From Campylobacter magnus (GTDB taxonomy: Bacteria > Campylobacterota > Campylobacteria > Campylobacterales > Campylobacteraceae), in assembly GCF_028649595.1 (NCBI RefSeq), contig NZ_JAQSLK010000008.1:1-52896 (forward strand): a DNA stretch of 52,896 bases, in the 5' to 3' direction. The translations under genes and the position numbers were made by a program. This document shows, piece by piece, positions 24,447 through 33,177 of this stretch; position 1 is the first letter of the stretch; every line of letters starts with the position of its first letter. The notes beneath the pieces were generated by a model that saw only the letters and a program-made list of their open reading frames with translations, did not search any database and was not told where the DNA came from.

Positions 24447-25469
24447 TTAAAGGCTTAAAAGCTCTTTGGCTAGTCTAATTGCGCCTTTGCCATCTACAAA
24501 AAAATGCGCCTTTTGCCCTAGAGTTTTTGCTAAATTTTCATCATTTAGCAAGCTTTTTAGCAGTTTTACAGACCTTACCACCACAGAGTGGGAATCAGCC
24601 TTAGCATCGCCTGCATAGAGCATCGCCCTAGCCTCAGCCCAGCTTTTTATATTATTTTGATTTGCCGCGATGCTAAAGCAAATCACAGCCTTAGCAAGGC
24701 TAGCTAGTTCGTATAGCGTGCTACCACCAGCACTAAGGACAAAATCAGCCCCTGCCATAATCTGCGCCATATTTTTAGGGCTTTTTAGCACCTTTATATT
24801 TTTATGCTTAGCACTAAGGGCTAAAAGCTGGTTTTCATGCTCATTAAAAGCCCCACTGATTGCTAGGAATTCTAGATTTTTTAGGCTCTCATCGCTCAAA
24901 AACGCCTCCAAAAGCCTTGGCATAATTCCAAGCAAATCAGTATTTCCAGTAGTTAGCAAAACCTGCTTTTTTTGCGTGTTTTTAGAGCTTTTTTGCGTGC
25001 TGCGAAACTCGGCTCTAAGTGGGGCAAACTCTGAGCCTAAAAAATATTTTTTTGCTAGATTTTGCCTAGCTTTATACTCATTTTTATCAAAAAAAGCACC
25101 ATAATTTATAAGAGCCTCACACTCATAAGCAAAAGCGTCTAAATCATCTATATATGCTACTTTTGCTAGCTTTTTTAGCTCTTTAAAATATTTTGGGGTT
25201 ACAAAGTAACTATCAAGCAAAATTAGCTTGATTTTTTGCTCTTTTACAACACTGCTAAGTGCGTCTATTTCATCATCTAAGCACTCATAATTGCTACTTA
25301 AAACCACGCTTTGAAACTCATTATTTATGAGCCTTTTGCCACGCTCATCAGCCAAGGCATAAAGCACCTTTGCGCCAAGCCCTTTAAGCTCATTGGCTAT
25401 GCTTTTTGTGCGCATGATATGCCCTGAGCCGATTTTCTCGTTGCCATCAGCTCTTATTAGAACATTCAT
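24447..25469 (-). CDS. pseG: UDP-2,4-diacetamido-2,4,6-trideoxy-beta-L-altropyranose hydrolase
   Basis: 340 aa. Removes UDP from the altrose intermediate in pseudaminic acid synthesis, whose product glycosylates flagellin in Campylobacter and Helicobacter. It begins MNVLIRADGNEKIGSGHIMR, the conserved PseG start with the catalytic His, and the MurG-like C-terminal half has VLSAGGSTLYELASLAKA. A palindrome word is translated as KNLEFLAIS. It overlaps pseF by 23 bases. pseB, pseC and pseH are not in the window. Confidence 0.93.
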   Translation of the reverse strand: MNVLIRADGNEKIGSGHIMRTKSIANELKGLGAKVLYALADERGKRLINNEFQSVVLSSNYECLDDEIDALSSVVKEQKIKLILLDSYFVTPKYFKELKKLAKVAYIDDLDAFAYECEALINYGAFFDKNEYKARQNLAKKYFLGSEFAPLRAEFRSTQKSSKNTQKKQVLLTTGNTDLLGIMPRLLEAFLSDESLKNLEFLAISGAFNEHENQLLALSAKHKNIKVLKSPKNMAQIMAGADFVLSAGGSTLYELASLAKAVICFSIAANQNNIKSWAEARAMLYAGDAKADSHSVVVRSVKLLKSLLNDENLAKTLGQKAHFFVDGKGAIRLAKELLSL

Positions 25470-26133
25470 TTAAGACCTTGTATTTTAGCTCAGCCATGCG
25501 CCAGTCATCAATATTATCTATATCTTGGACTTCAATTTCACTTAAAATCATAGCTACCCTGCCCTCAGTTTTGTTAGCTAAAAAAACAGCTGTTTTGTAA
25601 AAATAAAACGCCCCAGCGTCATGGTAAAGTGGTTCTAAATCCTGAGAGCGTTTTGAAGCATTTAAAGGCTCTTTATAGCTTAAATATCCATCTTTTAGCA
25701 CAAATGCCCTTTGTGGCGGAAAAGAGAATTTCACAACAGGCACTAGCGAGCTAGCATTTTTTTTGCAAAAAAGCTCATAAGCCTGCCTTAGACGCTCTGC
25801 ACTTAGTAGCGCCGCGGTAGGATAAATACACGCAAAACTCTCAAACTCTCTGCCCTGCGCTTTATAAACGCCAAGCACCTCACGCAGCACATCACCTGTG
25901 GTAGCAAAATCATCGCTAGTTTTTGCAGAGCGCATAAAGGGCACTTTTGCGCCATATTTTTGCGAGACAGCTGCGATTTCATCATCATCTGTGGAGACCA
26001 TAACTTCGCTAAAAAGCTTGCTTTCTAAGGCAGCATTTATCGCATAGGCGATAATGGGCTTGCCTAGAAAGTCTTTTATATTTTTGCGTGGGATGCGCTT
26101 TGAGCCGCCACGGGCGGTTATTATACACAGCAT
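25447..26133 (-). CDS. pseF: Pseudaminic acid cytidylyltransferase
   Basis: 228 aa. Makes CMP-pseudaminic acid from CTP, the last step before transfer to flagellin. It begins MLCIITARGGSKRIPRKNIK, the CMP-sugar synthetase signature, followed by DFLGKPIIAYAI. AAGGAT lies before the ATG. It overlaps pseG. A 464-bp repeat-laden gap separates it from pseI, which encodes the preceding enzyme. Confidence 0.93.
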   Translation of the reverse strand: MLCIITARGGSKRIPRKNIKDFLGKPIIAYAINAALESKLFSEVMVSTDDDEIAAVSQKYGAKVPFMRSAKTSDDFATTGDVLREVLGVYKAQGREFESFACIYPTAALLSAERLRQAYELFCKKNASSLVPVVKFSFPPQRAFVLKDGYLSYKEPLNASKRSQDLEPLYHDAGAFYFYKTAVFLANKTEGRVAMILSEIEVQDIDNIDDWRMAELKYKVLNECSNKS

Positions 26134-26340
26134 TTTTATCCTTTTTGTAGATGTAAGGCTCTTTCTTGTGAGTGCTTTTTAAAAATTTTTGCTTGGACAG
26201 CCTAGCACCTTACAAGCGAGCTTTTGCGAATTCTAGAATTAAGGAATTCTAGAATTCCCTACCAGTCGCGGTAGCAAAAACAAGGCTCCAAGATTTTTGA
26301 GCTATTTTTTTTCGCTCGCAGCGCGAACCATAACACTGGC
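26134..26340. mobile_element. Imperfect-palindrome element, copy C (rearranged)
   Basis: Bases 26192-26225 match, with one difference in 34, the minus strand of copy B at 48663-48696 (CTTGGACAGCC ... ACAAGCGAGCTTTT). Then come two palindrome copies (26228-26257), then a GCGGTAG...AAAAAC-AAGGCTCCAAG block (26268-26292) matching the left end of copy B. The arms are in a different order from copy B. A further small hairpin (TTCGC ... GCGAA) lies at 26311-26327. No open frame. Confidence 0.6.
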
Positions 26341-26406
26341 GCAAAATCAAATTCCTAATCTAAAATTCCTTAAGGAATTCTAAATTTAGGGAATTTTAGA
26401 TAAAAG

Positions 26407-26430
26407 ATACCCCCTAACCCCCAGAAAATC
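26407..26430 (-). other. G-rich 3' element downstream of pseI
   Basis: Minus strand TTTTCTGGGGGTTAGGGGG, then TATCTTTTATC and half-palindromes. It lies about 170 bases past the pseI stop on the coding strand; the structured segment 26449-26578 lies between. Confidence 0.7.
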
Positions 26431-26448
26431 TAGAATTCCTAAACTAAA

Positions 26449-26578
26449 GGCGATTCTAGTATCGTGCGTCTAGTGTGGCTAATCGCCTTGGCAGCGGCGC
26501 AGGGATAGAACAGATAGTTCATCTGGGGCCGCTGCTTAAAGGCGATTAGTTCGCAATAGATGTGCGAGACGAATCGCC
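26449..26578. other. 130-bp nested inverted repeat, possible structured RNA
   Basis: The outer arms GGCGATTC (26449-26456) and GAATCGCC (26571-26578) are exact complements. Inside, CTAATCGCCTT (26479-26489) pairs with AAGGCGATTAG (26539-26549), continued by GCAGCGGC (26491-26498) with GCCGCTGC (26528-26535), a 19-bp stem with one small internal loop and a 29-base loop. The left and right arms can alternatively each fold on themselves (GGCGATT/AATCGCC). GC-rich relative to its surroundings; no coding potential seen. Confidence 0.7.
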
Positions 26579-26597
26579 ACCAGCCGAATTTAAAAAA

Positions 26598-27626
26598 CTA
26601 CTCTACCAAATCCCACGACAACGGCGTCGCCGCCTCTATATCTCTCCTTGCTTTTTTCCCCAAAACATCAGGTAAAAAGCGTGGCATAAGCCCTAAATTC
26701 GGCCGCACAGAGCGAACATTTTTTTCGCTAAAAATCTCGCCTTTTTTTACATCAGCGCAGACATATAGCGAGCGAGCATTTTTTCTAGCATTTTTTTGCG
26801 CCTCGCTAAGCTCGTATTTATCGCTACCAAGGGCTTTTTCAAGGTTGCGAATCTGAGCGCACATAGAGGCAAACTCGCTAGCCTCCATAGAAAAAGCACT
26901 ATCATGCCCACCATCACTGCGTTTTAAGGTTAGGTGCTTTTCAACTATTTTTGCCCCAAGTGCAACTGCGCCAAGTGCTACCTCACTGCCTAGCGTGTGA
27001 TCGCTTAGCCCAACCACGCAGCCAAAGGTCTTGCGCAAGGTCTCTATCGCTTTTAAGTTCATATCCTCAAATGGCGCAGGATAGCTTGAGACGCATTTTA
27101 AAAGAGCGATTTGATCATTGCCTACTTTATGACAAGCCTCCAACGCTCTATCTATATCGCCAAGGTGCGCGCAGCCTGTGGAGATAATCATAGGCTTGCC
27201 GTACTGGGCGCATTTTGTGATTAGTGGGATGTCAGTTATCTCAAAACTAGCGATTTTAAAAGCAGGCATATCAAGGCTAGCCATTAACTCAGCAGCCGAG
27301 CTATCAAAAGGCGAGCTAAAGCAGTCTAGTCCGCACTCAAAGGCATATTGCATCAGCGGTTTGTGCCACTGCCATGGCGTCATCGCCTCTTTATATAGAT
27401 CATAAAGTCTATATCCATCCCACAGCCCGCCTTTTATGTTAAACTCAGGTCTCTTGCTATTTAGTGTGATGGTCTCTGGCTTATAAGTTTGAAGCTTAAT
27501 TGCATCTGCCCCAGCATCAGCAGCTGCTTTTATGATAGCTTTTGCCCGCTCAAAATCCCCATTGTGATTTGCTGAAAGTTCTGCGATAATGTAGCATTTA
27601 TCTAAGCTTTTGCCGTTTATTTTCAT
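26598..27626 (-). CDS. pseI: Pseudaminic acid synthase
   Basis: 342 aa. Condenses the 6-deoxy altrose intermediate with phosphoenolpyruvate to give pseudaminic acid. The NeuB-type barrel begins IIAELSANHNGDFERAK, with DAIKLQTY and later VVGLSDHTLG; a SAF antifreeze-like domain closes the protein (SLYVCADVKKGEIFSEKNVR). AAAGG precedes the ATG. It is followed by a G-rich element, a structured segment and a palindromic element before pseF on the same strand. Confidence 0.93.
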   Translation of the reverse strand: MKINGKSLDKCYIIAELSANHNGDFERAKAIIKAAADAGADAIKLQTYKPETITLNSKRPEFNIKGGLWDGYRLYDLYKEAMTPWQWHKPLMQYAFECGLDCFSSPFDSSAAELMASLDMPAFKIASFEITDIPLITKCAQYGKPMIISTGCAHLGDIDRALEACHKVGNDQIALLKCVSSYPAPFEDMNLKAIETLRKTFGCVVGLSDHTLGSEVALGAVALGAKIVEKHLTLKRSDGGHDSAFSMEASEFASMCAQIRNLEKALGSDKYELSEAQKNARKNARSLYVCADVKKGEIFSEKNVRSVRPNLGLMPRFLPDVLGKKARRDIEAATPLSWDLVE

Positions 27627-27678
27627 TTTTTAGCCTTTAAATTTTTGGAATTATACCTTTATTTTAAGAGTTTTTAGA

Positions 27679-27684
27679 TATACT
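27679..27684 (+). promoter_or_regulatory. -10 box of the PgbA-like gene
   Basis: TATACT lies 27 bases before the ATG at 27712 in the divergent gap with pseI, in a T-rich context, with AGGAA as ribosome site. Confidence 0.4.
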
Positions 27685-27711
27685 TGCGAAATTTTTTACT
27701 AGGAATTTAAG

Positions 27712-28458
27712 ATGAGAAAAGTATTTTTAACTATGATTTTAGCAGTTTTTAGCGCAGCTGCTAGTTTCTCTATGAGCGAGTATAGGACGCATTTAATGAG
27801 CGTGAATGACGGCATTGGCGTCATCGCTGATAGCCCAAGCATAGTTAGAGGCTCAAGCGGCGTTGTGCTGCGAACCTTTGGCAATGGCTTAAAAAGCATT
27901 ATCGCAAGAGCTGTTGTTGATAGCAAGCACACAAGTACGGCAAATGTGCACTTTGAGGTCTACTCAGCACTAAAACAAAGCTCGCTGCCAGTGCCAAACT
28001 TCACTCCACAAGCTGGCGATGAAGTAGTGCTAAACTATCTTTATGACCGCTCGCTTATCATCGCTCCAAACGCAGAGGTGTATAATCAAGTAGTAGAAGC
28101 CTTCCCAAATATCACCTTCGTTCACCCTGATTTAGTTGGTGCTATGCTAAGCATGGATTATAAGCCAAATCCTAGCCAAGATGATTTTCGTAGAGCCTGC
28201 GCGCTAAATGCGGCTGGGCTTATATTTATAGCCTTAGAAGGGGAAAGTATGTTTGTAGATTGTGGCTCGTTTAGCATTTTAAAAAGCTTTAAAAGCGGAC
28301 AAATCGCTCAGTATCACCTGCCATTTTATACTAGAGTGCGTGATATAAATACTGTATTTTGGAAGCTTGATAGCGAGCATATAAATAACTATGACAAATA
28401 TTATAGATTTTTGTTAAACACAGATGAAAACACTGGTAAAATAGAAAGCGCAAAATAA
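27712..28458 (+). CDS. PgbA-like N-terminal domain protein
   Basis: 248 aa with a signal peptide (MRKVFLTMILAVFSAAASFS). It resembles the N-terminal domain of the H. pylori plasminogen-binding protein PgbA, which is conserved widely in Campylobacterota; the lysine-rich binding C-terminus of PgbA is absent, so plasminogen binding should not be assumed. The stop overlaps the glcD ATG by one base (TAATG). From memory the same pair is found in C. jejuni. Function unknown; likely periplasmic or outer-membrane-associated. Confidence 0.75.
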   Translation: MRKVFLTMILAVFSAAASFSMSEYRTHLMSVNDGIGVIADSPSIVRGSSGVVLRTFGNGLKSIIARAVVDSKHTSTANVHFEVYSALKQSSLPVPNFTPQAGDEVVLNYLYDRSLIIAPNAEVYNQVVEAFPNITFVHPDLVGAMLSMDYKPNPSQDDFRRACALNAAGLIFIALEGESMFVDCGSFSILKSFKSGQIAQYHLPFYTRVRDINTVFWKLDSEHINNYDKYYRFLLNTDENTGKIESAK

Positions 28459-29837
28459 TGGATAAAAAACACGAAAAATTCTTTATCAAGCTACTTGGCG
28501 AGGATAACGCTTACTTTGATGAGGCGCATAAAATTGCTTATTGCTACGATGCCACCAGAAAACGCTATGCCCCAGATGGCGTGGTATTTCCAAGAGATGA
28601 GAGCGATGTAAGCGAAATTTTAAAGTATTGTAACGAGCATAAAATCACTATTATCCCAAGGGGAGCTGGTTCAGGCTTTACAGGTGGGGCATTAGCAAGT
28701 AGCGGCGGGATCATCATGGCGCTTGAAAAGCACATGAACAAAATCCTAGAAATAGACCTAGAAAACATGGTCGCTGTGGTGCAGCCTGGCGTCATTAACA
28801 AAGACCTTCAAAAAGCAGTAGAAAAGCTTGGGCTTTTTTACCCGCCAGATCCAGCTAGCGAGACTTACAGCACGCTTGGTGGCAATGTAAGCGAAAATAG
28901 CGGCGGCATGCGAGCAGCCAAATACGGCATCACAAAAGACTATGTAATGGCTCTAAGGGCTGTGCTACCAAATGGCGATGTGATCCGTGCTGGCAAACGC
29001 ACGATAAAGGATGTGGCTGGCTTTAATATAGCTGGAATTCTAATAGCAAGTGAAGGTGCTTTGGCAGTGATAACTGAAATCACGCTAAAACTAATCTCTA
29101 AGCCAAAGTTTAGCAAAACAGCGATGGGCGTTTTTCCTAGCGTAGAATCTGCGATGAACGCTGTTTTTAAGACCATGGCAGCAGGTGTAACGCCAGTGGC
29201 AATGGAATTTTTGGATAATCTTAGCATAAAAGCTGTTGAAGAACGATTTCATCGTGGTTTACCGACATCTGCTGGGGCGATTTTGGTTAGTGAGATGGAT
29301 GGCAATGATGAGAGCGTGATAAATGCTGATTTAGAGCGGCTAAAAGAGCATTTTATAGCAAATGGCGCAAGCGAGTTTAGAGTAGCAAAAGACGCGAGTG
29401 AGAGTAGCGACATTTGGTTTGCTAGGCGCAACTGCTCTCAGGCTATTAACTGCTATGGCTCGCTAAAAATAAACGAAGACATCACAGTCCCACGCTCTAA
29501 ATTGCCAGCTCTACTAGAAAAAATCGCTGAAATCTCAGCAAAGTATAATGTAACCACGCCTTGCTTTGGGCACACAGGCGATGGCAATGTGCACACTAAC
29601 GTAATGGTGGATAAAAATGACCCAGAAGCTGTAAAGCGTGGGCATGAGGCGATAACTGAGATTTTCAAAGCCACGGTTGAGCTTGGCGGCACACTTAGCG
29701 GCGAGCATGGTATAGGTATATCAAAAGCACCTTTTATGAGCCTAGCCTTTAGCGAGGCAGAGATGAATCTCTTTCGTGCTATCAAAAAAGCCTTTGATCC
29801 AAATAATATACTAAATCCAAATAAAATGGGGCTGTAA
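28458..29837 (+). CDS. glcD: FAD-linked glycolate/lactate oxidase subunit GlcD
   Basis: 459 aa. An FAD-dependent 2-hydroxyacid dehydrogenase of the GlcD/D-lactate dehydrogenase group. The FAD-binding part has RGAGSGFTGG and PPDPASETYSTLGGNVSENS; the C-terminal cap has CFGHTGDGNVHTN and GGTLSGEHGIG, which bind flavin and metal, ending NPNKMGL. It probably oxidises D-lactate or glycolate and passes electrons to the quinone pool. No glcE or glcF partner is present here. Translation is likely coupled to the PgbA-like gene. Confidence 0.9.
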   Translation: MDKKHEKFFIKLLGEDNAYFDEAHKIAYCYDATRKRYAPDGVVFPRDESDVSEILKYCNEHKITIIPRGAGSGFTGGALASSGGIIMALEKHMNKILEIDLENMVAVVQPGVINKDLQKAVEKLGLFYPPDPASETYSTLGGNVSENSGGMRAAKYGITKDYVMALRAVLPNGDVIRAGKRTIKDVAGFNIAGILIASEGALAVITEITLKLISKPKFSKTAMGVFPSVESAMNAVFKTMAAGVTPVAMEFLDNLSIKAVEERFHRGLPTSAGAILVSEMDGNDESVINADLERLKEHFIANGASEFRVAKDASESSDIWFARRNCSQAINCYGSLKINEDITVPRSKLPALLEKIAEISAKYNVTTPCFGHTGDGNVHTNVMVDKNDPEAVKRGHEAITEIFKATVELGGTLSGEHGIGISKAPFMSLAFSEAEMNLFRAIKKAFDPNNILNPNKMGL

Positions 29838-30255
29838 ACTCATAGGAATTCTAGAATTTCTAAATCTAGAATTCCTAAGAATAAATTCACAAATCTAGAA
29901 TTCCTAGAATAAAAACTCATAGGAATTCTAGAATTTCTAAATCTAGAATTCTTAATCTAAAATCCCTAAATCTAGAATTCTTAATCTAGAATTCCTAACT
30001 AAAATTTCTAAACTAGAATTCCTAGAATAAATTCTAAAATTTCCAAGCCTTGTGTCATCCCCGACTTGACCCGAGGATCTCATCACAAAGAATTCTAGAA
30101 TTCCATATAGAGATCCCCCAAAGGGGCTGGGGGATGTAATATTATTTTAAATCATATATTTTTTTTTAAAAAATTATTAAATTACAAACTAGAATTTAGC
30201 TTAAAAAGTTAGAATACGGAGTTTGGTCTAGAAAATAATTAGAAAGTAAAAATAA
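29838..30255. repeat. Palindrome cluster and TCATCC repeats between glcD and an orphan membrane gene
   Basis: About ten palindrome copies or halves (29843-30047). TGTGTCATCCCCGACTTGAC lies at 30051-30070 in a repeat reaching 30085, and an inverted, diverged copy lies at 30109-30136 (AGAGATCCCCCAAAGG...GGGATG). From 30139 the sequence is AT-rich and probably holds the promoter of the next gene. No gene. Confidence 0.85.
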
Positions 30256-31170
30256 ATGAAAATAATCCTTGGCTTAATTATAGTTGGAATAATTTACTTT
30301 TTCGGTCTTCGTGGCGTGTTTATTTCTTTTGCTTTGTTATTTGTGTTTTTGCTTTATGGAGGGGTTTGGGGTATTTTGTATGTGCTTTTTGTGTGGTGGC
30401 TATATACAAAGCTAAAAACAAGAAAAAGGCAAATTGCTCTTTTGGCTACTGCTTTGGTATTACCTTTTGGCGATAGAATTTTGACAAATATAGAAGGATA
30501 TTATTATATCTACAATACACCAAAGCCAAATGATGATATAGAGGTATCTTATCCTATTAGCCTATATAATAAAGCAGATGAGCTAAAAGATATTGATGAT
30601 TTTATTGGGGTGAAGTCTTTTAGCGAATCACCATATGTTTATTTTGATTTTTTGCTAAATGGTATAACTATAAACAAACTAGCATTTACCAAAAATAATC
30701 AAATTTATTCTTTTGCTTGCGATGCGGATGAAAATATTACAAAAAATATACAAAAATGTAACACAGAAAAAGAAAAAATCGTTGATAAAATAAAATATCA
30801 AGTAAAAAGATATGAAGAAATAAAAAGACTAAAATCGTGTAATTTGGTAGAGGATTTTAGAAATATTTGTAAAAAATATGAGATTACAAAAAATGCTGAT
30901 GATTTTGAATATATTCTTGAAAAAGAAATCAATGAGGGGCTTTTTGTAAGAATAATTGATCTAAAAATGATAAAACAAAATACAAAGGAGCTAATTTATA
31001 TAAAAAGAGAAGTAAGGGGTAAAAATGGCTATGTTTTTCCTGTGCCAGGCGAATATATAAGGGCGCTAGAATGGGGCAAAGAGGTTGTATTTGATGAGAG
31101 TCAAATATATAATGAAAAATTACAGACAATTTTTGAAAATATTAAAGATATAAGGAGAACGAGCAGTTAA
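30256..31170 (+). CDS. Unrecognised membrane protein
   Basis: 304 aa. Not recognised. The first 85 residues form two to three membrane helices (IILGLIIVGIIYFFGL, then VFISFALLFVFLLYGGVWGI); the remainder is soluble, lysine- and isoleucine-rich, probably periplasmic, with three cysteines (CDAD, CNTE, CNLVED) and a FRNICKKY segment. Codon use is more AT-rich than in neighbouring housekeeping genes. It stands alone between two repeat-filled gaps, which suggests accessory DNA. The gene at 51839 has a similar layout, but I cannot show that they are homologous. Confidence 0.75.
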   Translation: MKIILGLIIVGIIYFFGLRGVFISFALLFVFLLYGGVWGILYVLFVWWLYTKLKTRKRQIALLATALVLPFGDRILTNIEGYYYIYNTPKPNDDIEVSYPISLYNKADELKDIDDFIGVKSFSESPYVYFDFLLNGITINKLAFTKNNQIYSFACDADENITKNIQKCNTEKEKIVDKIKYQVKRYEEIKRLKSCNLVEDFRNICKKYEITKNADDFEYILEKEINEGLFVRIIDLKMIKQNTKELIYIKREVRGKNGYVFPVPGEYIRALEWGKEVVFDESQIYNEKLQTIFENIKDIRRTSS

Positions 31171-31535
31171 AAACTAGAATTCCTAAGACTAAAAATACCC
31201 TAAATTTTAGCGGGGTTTTAGGACCCCAAGGGTTTAGGGCGTAGCCCTTATAAAATTTGTAGGGCTGGCTTTCCACACTAAAGCAAGTAAAATTTAGAAT
31301 TCCCTAGAATAAATTCTAAAATTCCTGCGCAAAATTCCCTAGGAATTCTAAAATTCCTAAGGCTGTGTCATCCCGACCTGCCTTGTGTCATCCCTCGACT
31401 TGACCCATAGGGTCTCATCACAAAAAATTCTAGAATTCCTTAAACTAGAATTCCCAAGATAAAAAATACTCCCTAACCCCCAACCAGCGGATGCGAAGCA
31501 AAAAATCTAGAATTCCTAGAACAAATCTAGAATTC
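31171..31535. repeat. Repeat gap between two convergent genes
   Basis: Two adjacent small hairpins lie at 31212-31227 (GGGGT/ACCCC) and 31228-31249 (AAGGG/CCCTT). Palindromes are at 31297-31365 and 31430-31530. TGTGTCATCC repeats are at 31364-31382 and 31384-31421. A minus-strand G-rich 3' element with the extension GCTTCGCATCCGCTGGTT is at 31465-31501. No gene. Confidence 0.85.
31465..31501 (-). other. G-rich 3' element with CCGCTGG extension
   Basis: On the minus strand, GCTTCGCATCCGCTGGTT is followed by GGGGGTTAGGGAGTATTTT and a palindrome, 35-70 bases past the DUF945-like stop. The same extension occurs next to the copy after ybeY. Confidence 0.75.
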
Positions 31536-32585
31536 CTAGTTTAAAAGCATATTAAAAAACTCATTTGCGATTAAAGCTGAGAGAGAAACGCTTTCATTAA
31601 AGATTATATCGTTGTTTTGGCTCTTAAAGCTAAGAGTAAAGCCTTTTTCATTTTGGCGCAAAATTTTATCCTCATAAGGCGCAATAATCTCGCCAAGCGA
31701 ACCTAAAATCTGCGATGGTTTAGCCGTAGCATTTAGCTCACCACTTAGCTCATACTCCGCCCACTCGTTTTTTTGCGCCTTTGCGCTTAGACTTAGACTC
31801 TCTGCCTTGGCTGATTTTAGACTAAAATTATCAAGGCTAAGGCTTTCTCCCTCAAAATCGCTAGAATGCCCCAAAAAGCTAATATCGCTAAAACTAGTAT
31901 CAAAGATATCAAGCCCAGCGATATCTCCGCTAGTCAAAAAAGGCTGCTTGCTAAAATCAGTATTTATCCTAGCATTTTTTGCCCCAAAAGAGAGCGCAAA
32001 AGAGCTAAACGACAGCTCATCAAAGCTAAGTTCTGCTTTTTGTTCATTTTCTTTAAAACTAGCTTTAAGCCCCTTAAAATCAGCACTATAAGCATAGTCC
32101 TTTATGCTAGCTGCGCTGATATCTGCGCTGATTTTGTTGCCAGCTAGAAAACTAACAAAAACTTTTGAGTCCCTTATAGTATACTTGCTACCCTCATCAT
32201 CTAGCTCAAAATGCGGCAAATCAAAGCTTAGCTCATCGCCTTTGACTTTAAAATCAATCTTTTCTCTGCCAGCTAAAAAAATCTGCGCTAGTGTCTTAGC
32301 AGGCGCATTTGCCGCACTTATGCTCCCACTTCCTCGCACAAAGCCAAAAAAATGTGAAATATTGCTAGTAACATTTAGTTCTGCGCCATGAACGCTAGCT
32401 ATAAGTTCGCTGCTAGTATTAAAAAGCCCTTCTTTTTTGCTAAAAGATAAAACCTCTATATTTTCGTTTTTGTCCAGATTAGCTACGCTTTTTTCAATGC
32501 CAGCACGAATCAGCCCAAGGCTGTAAAAATGAGCCACGCAAACAGCTAAGATAAGAAAAATTCCAAAAAATATTGCTTTCTTCAT
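31536..32585 (-). CDS. DUF945/YdgA-like membrane-anchored protein
   Basis: 349 aa. One N-terminal membrane anchor (IFFGIFLILAVCVAHFYS), then a long periplasmic part of repeating beta-rich segments (SFSSFALSFG, SLSLSAKAQKN). The pattern fits the DUF945 (YdgA) family, whose function is poorly known and which may be envelope-related. AAAGGT precedes the ATG, which follows the DedA gene by four bases on the same strand. Confidence 0.7.
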   Translation of the reverse strand: MKKAIFFGIFLILAVCVAHFYSLGLIRAGIEKSVANLDKNENIEVLSFSKKEGLFNTSSELIASVHGAELNVTSNISHFFGFVRGSGSISAANAPAKTLAQIFLAGREKIDFKVKGDELSFDLPHFELDDEGSKYTIRDSKVFVSFLAGNKISADISAASIKDYAYSADFKGLKASFKENEQKAELSFDELSFSSFALSFGAKNARINTDFSKQPFLTSGDIAGLDIFDTSFSDISFLGHSSDFEGESLSLDNFSLKSAKAESLSLSAKAQKNEWAEYELSGELNATAKPSQILGSLGEIIAPYEDKILRQNEKGFTLSFKSQNNDIIFNESVSLSALIANEFFNMLLN

Positions 32586-32589
32586 GCTT

Positions 32590-33177
32590 TTATACCTTTT
32601 TTGCTTTTATACTTTTTTTGCTAGCTTTTGAAAAATACAGCCAAATTAGCCCCAAAATCGCAAGCAAAGCAAGCAAAAATAAAGAGTTGTTTGCGCCGAT
32701 TTTTTCTGAGATTAGATTTACCAAATCCCCTGCAAAAAAGCCTATAAGCCCAAGGCTAAGTGCCCAAATAATAGCACAAATCGCATTTATCACGCAAAAT
32801 TTTATATCATTAAATTTGCTAAATCCTATTGCAATAGGTACTAGGGTTTTTAGCCCATAAATATATTTTTTAAAAAGAATTATCCAAGCACCATAACGGC
32901 GAAATAAAATCTGTGCTAAAGCTAGTTTTCTGCGGTGCTTAGCAAAATACGGCAAAGCCTGCTTGCGGTTAAACTTCGCAAAATAATAAAGCCCCTCATC
33001 GCCTAAAAAGTTTGCCACGCTAGCAATAATCACGCATAAATAAATATCCAAAGCCCCACTAGCACACAGCAGAGCTGCTGCTAAAATCGCCACCATGCCT
33101 CCTCCAAGGCTGTAAACAAAAAGCAAAGCATAAGCCCAAGTAGAGTTATTTGCCAAAGTATCTAAAATTTCTTGCAT
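32590..33177 (-). CDS. DedA-family membrane protein
   Basis: 195 aa with four to five hydrophobic segments. GDEGLYYFAKFNRKQALPYF and the RRYGAWIILFKKYIYGLKT loop with charged residues are the DedA/SNARE-associated family core. Family members act as undecaprenyl-phosphate or phospholipid flippases and support envelope integrity. The ATG lies directly after the SYLF gene stop (TAGATG), with GGAGAG before it. Confidence 0.85.
   Translation of the reverse strand: MQEILDTLANNSTWAYALLFVYSLGGGMVAILAAALLCASGALDIYLCVIIASVANFLGDEGLYYFAKFNRKQALPYFAKHRRKLALAQILFRRYGAWIILFKKYIYGLKTLVPIAIGFSKFNDIKFCVINAICAIIWALSLGLIGFFAGDLVNLISEKIGANNSLFLLALLAILGLIWLYFSKASKKSIKAKKV

Noticed and set aside
26449-26578. tRNA or tmRNA gene
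   Set aside because: No T-loop GTTCRA, no CCA end and no cloverleaf spacing; the stems are too long.
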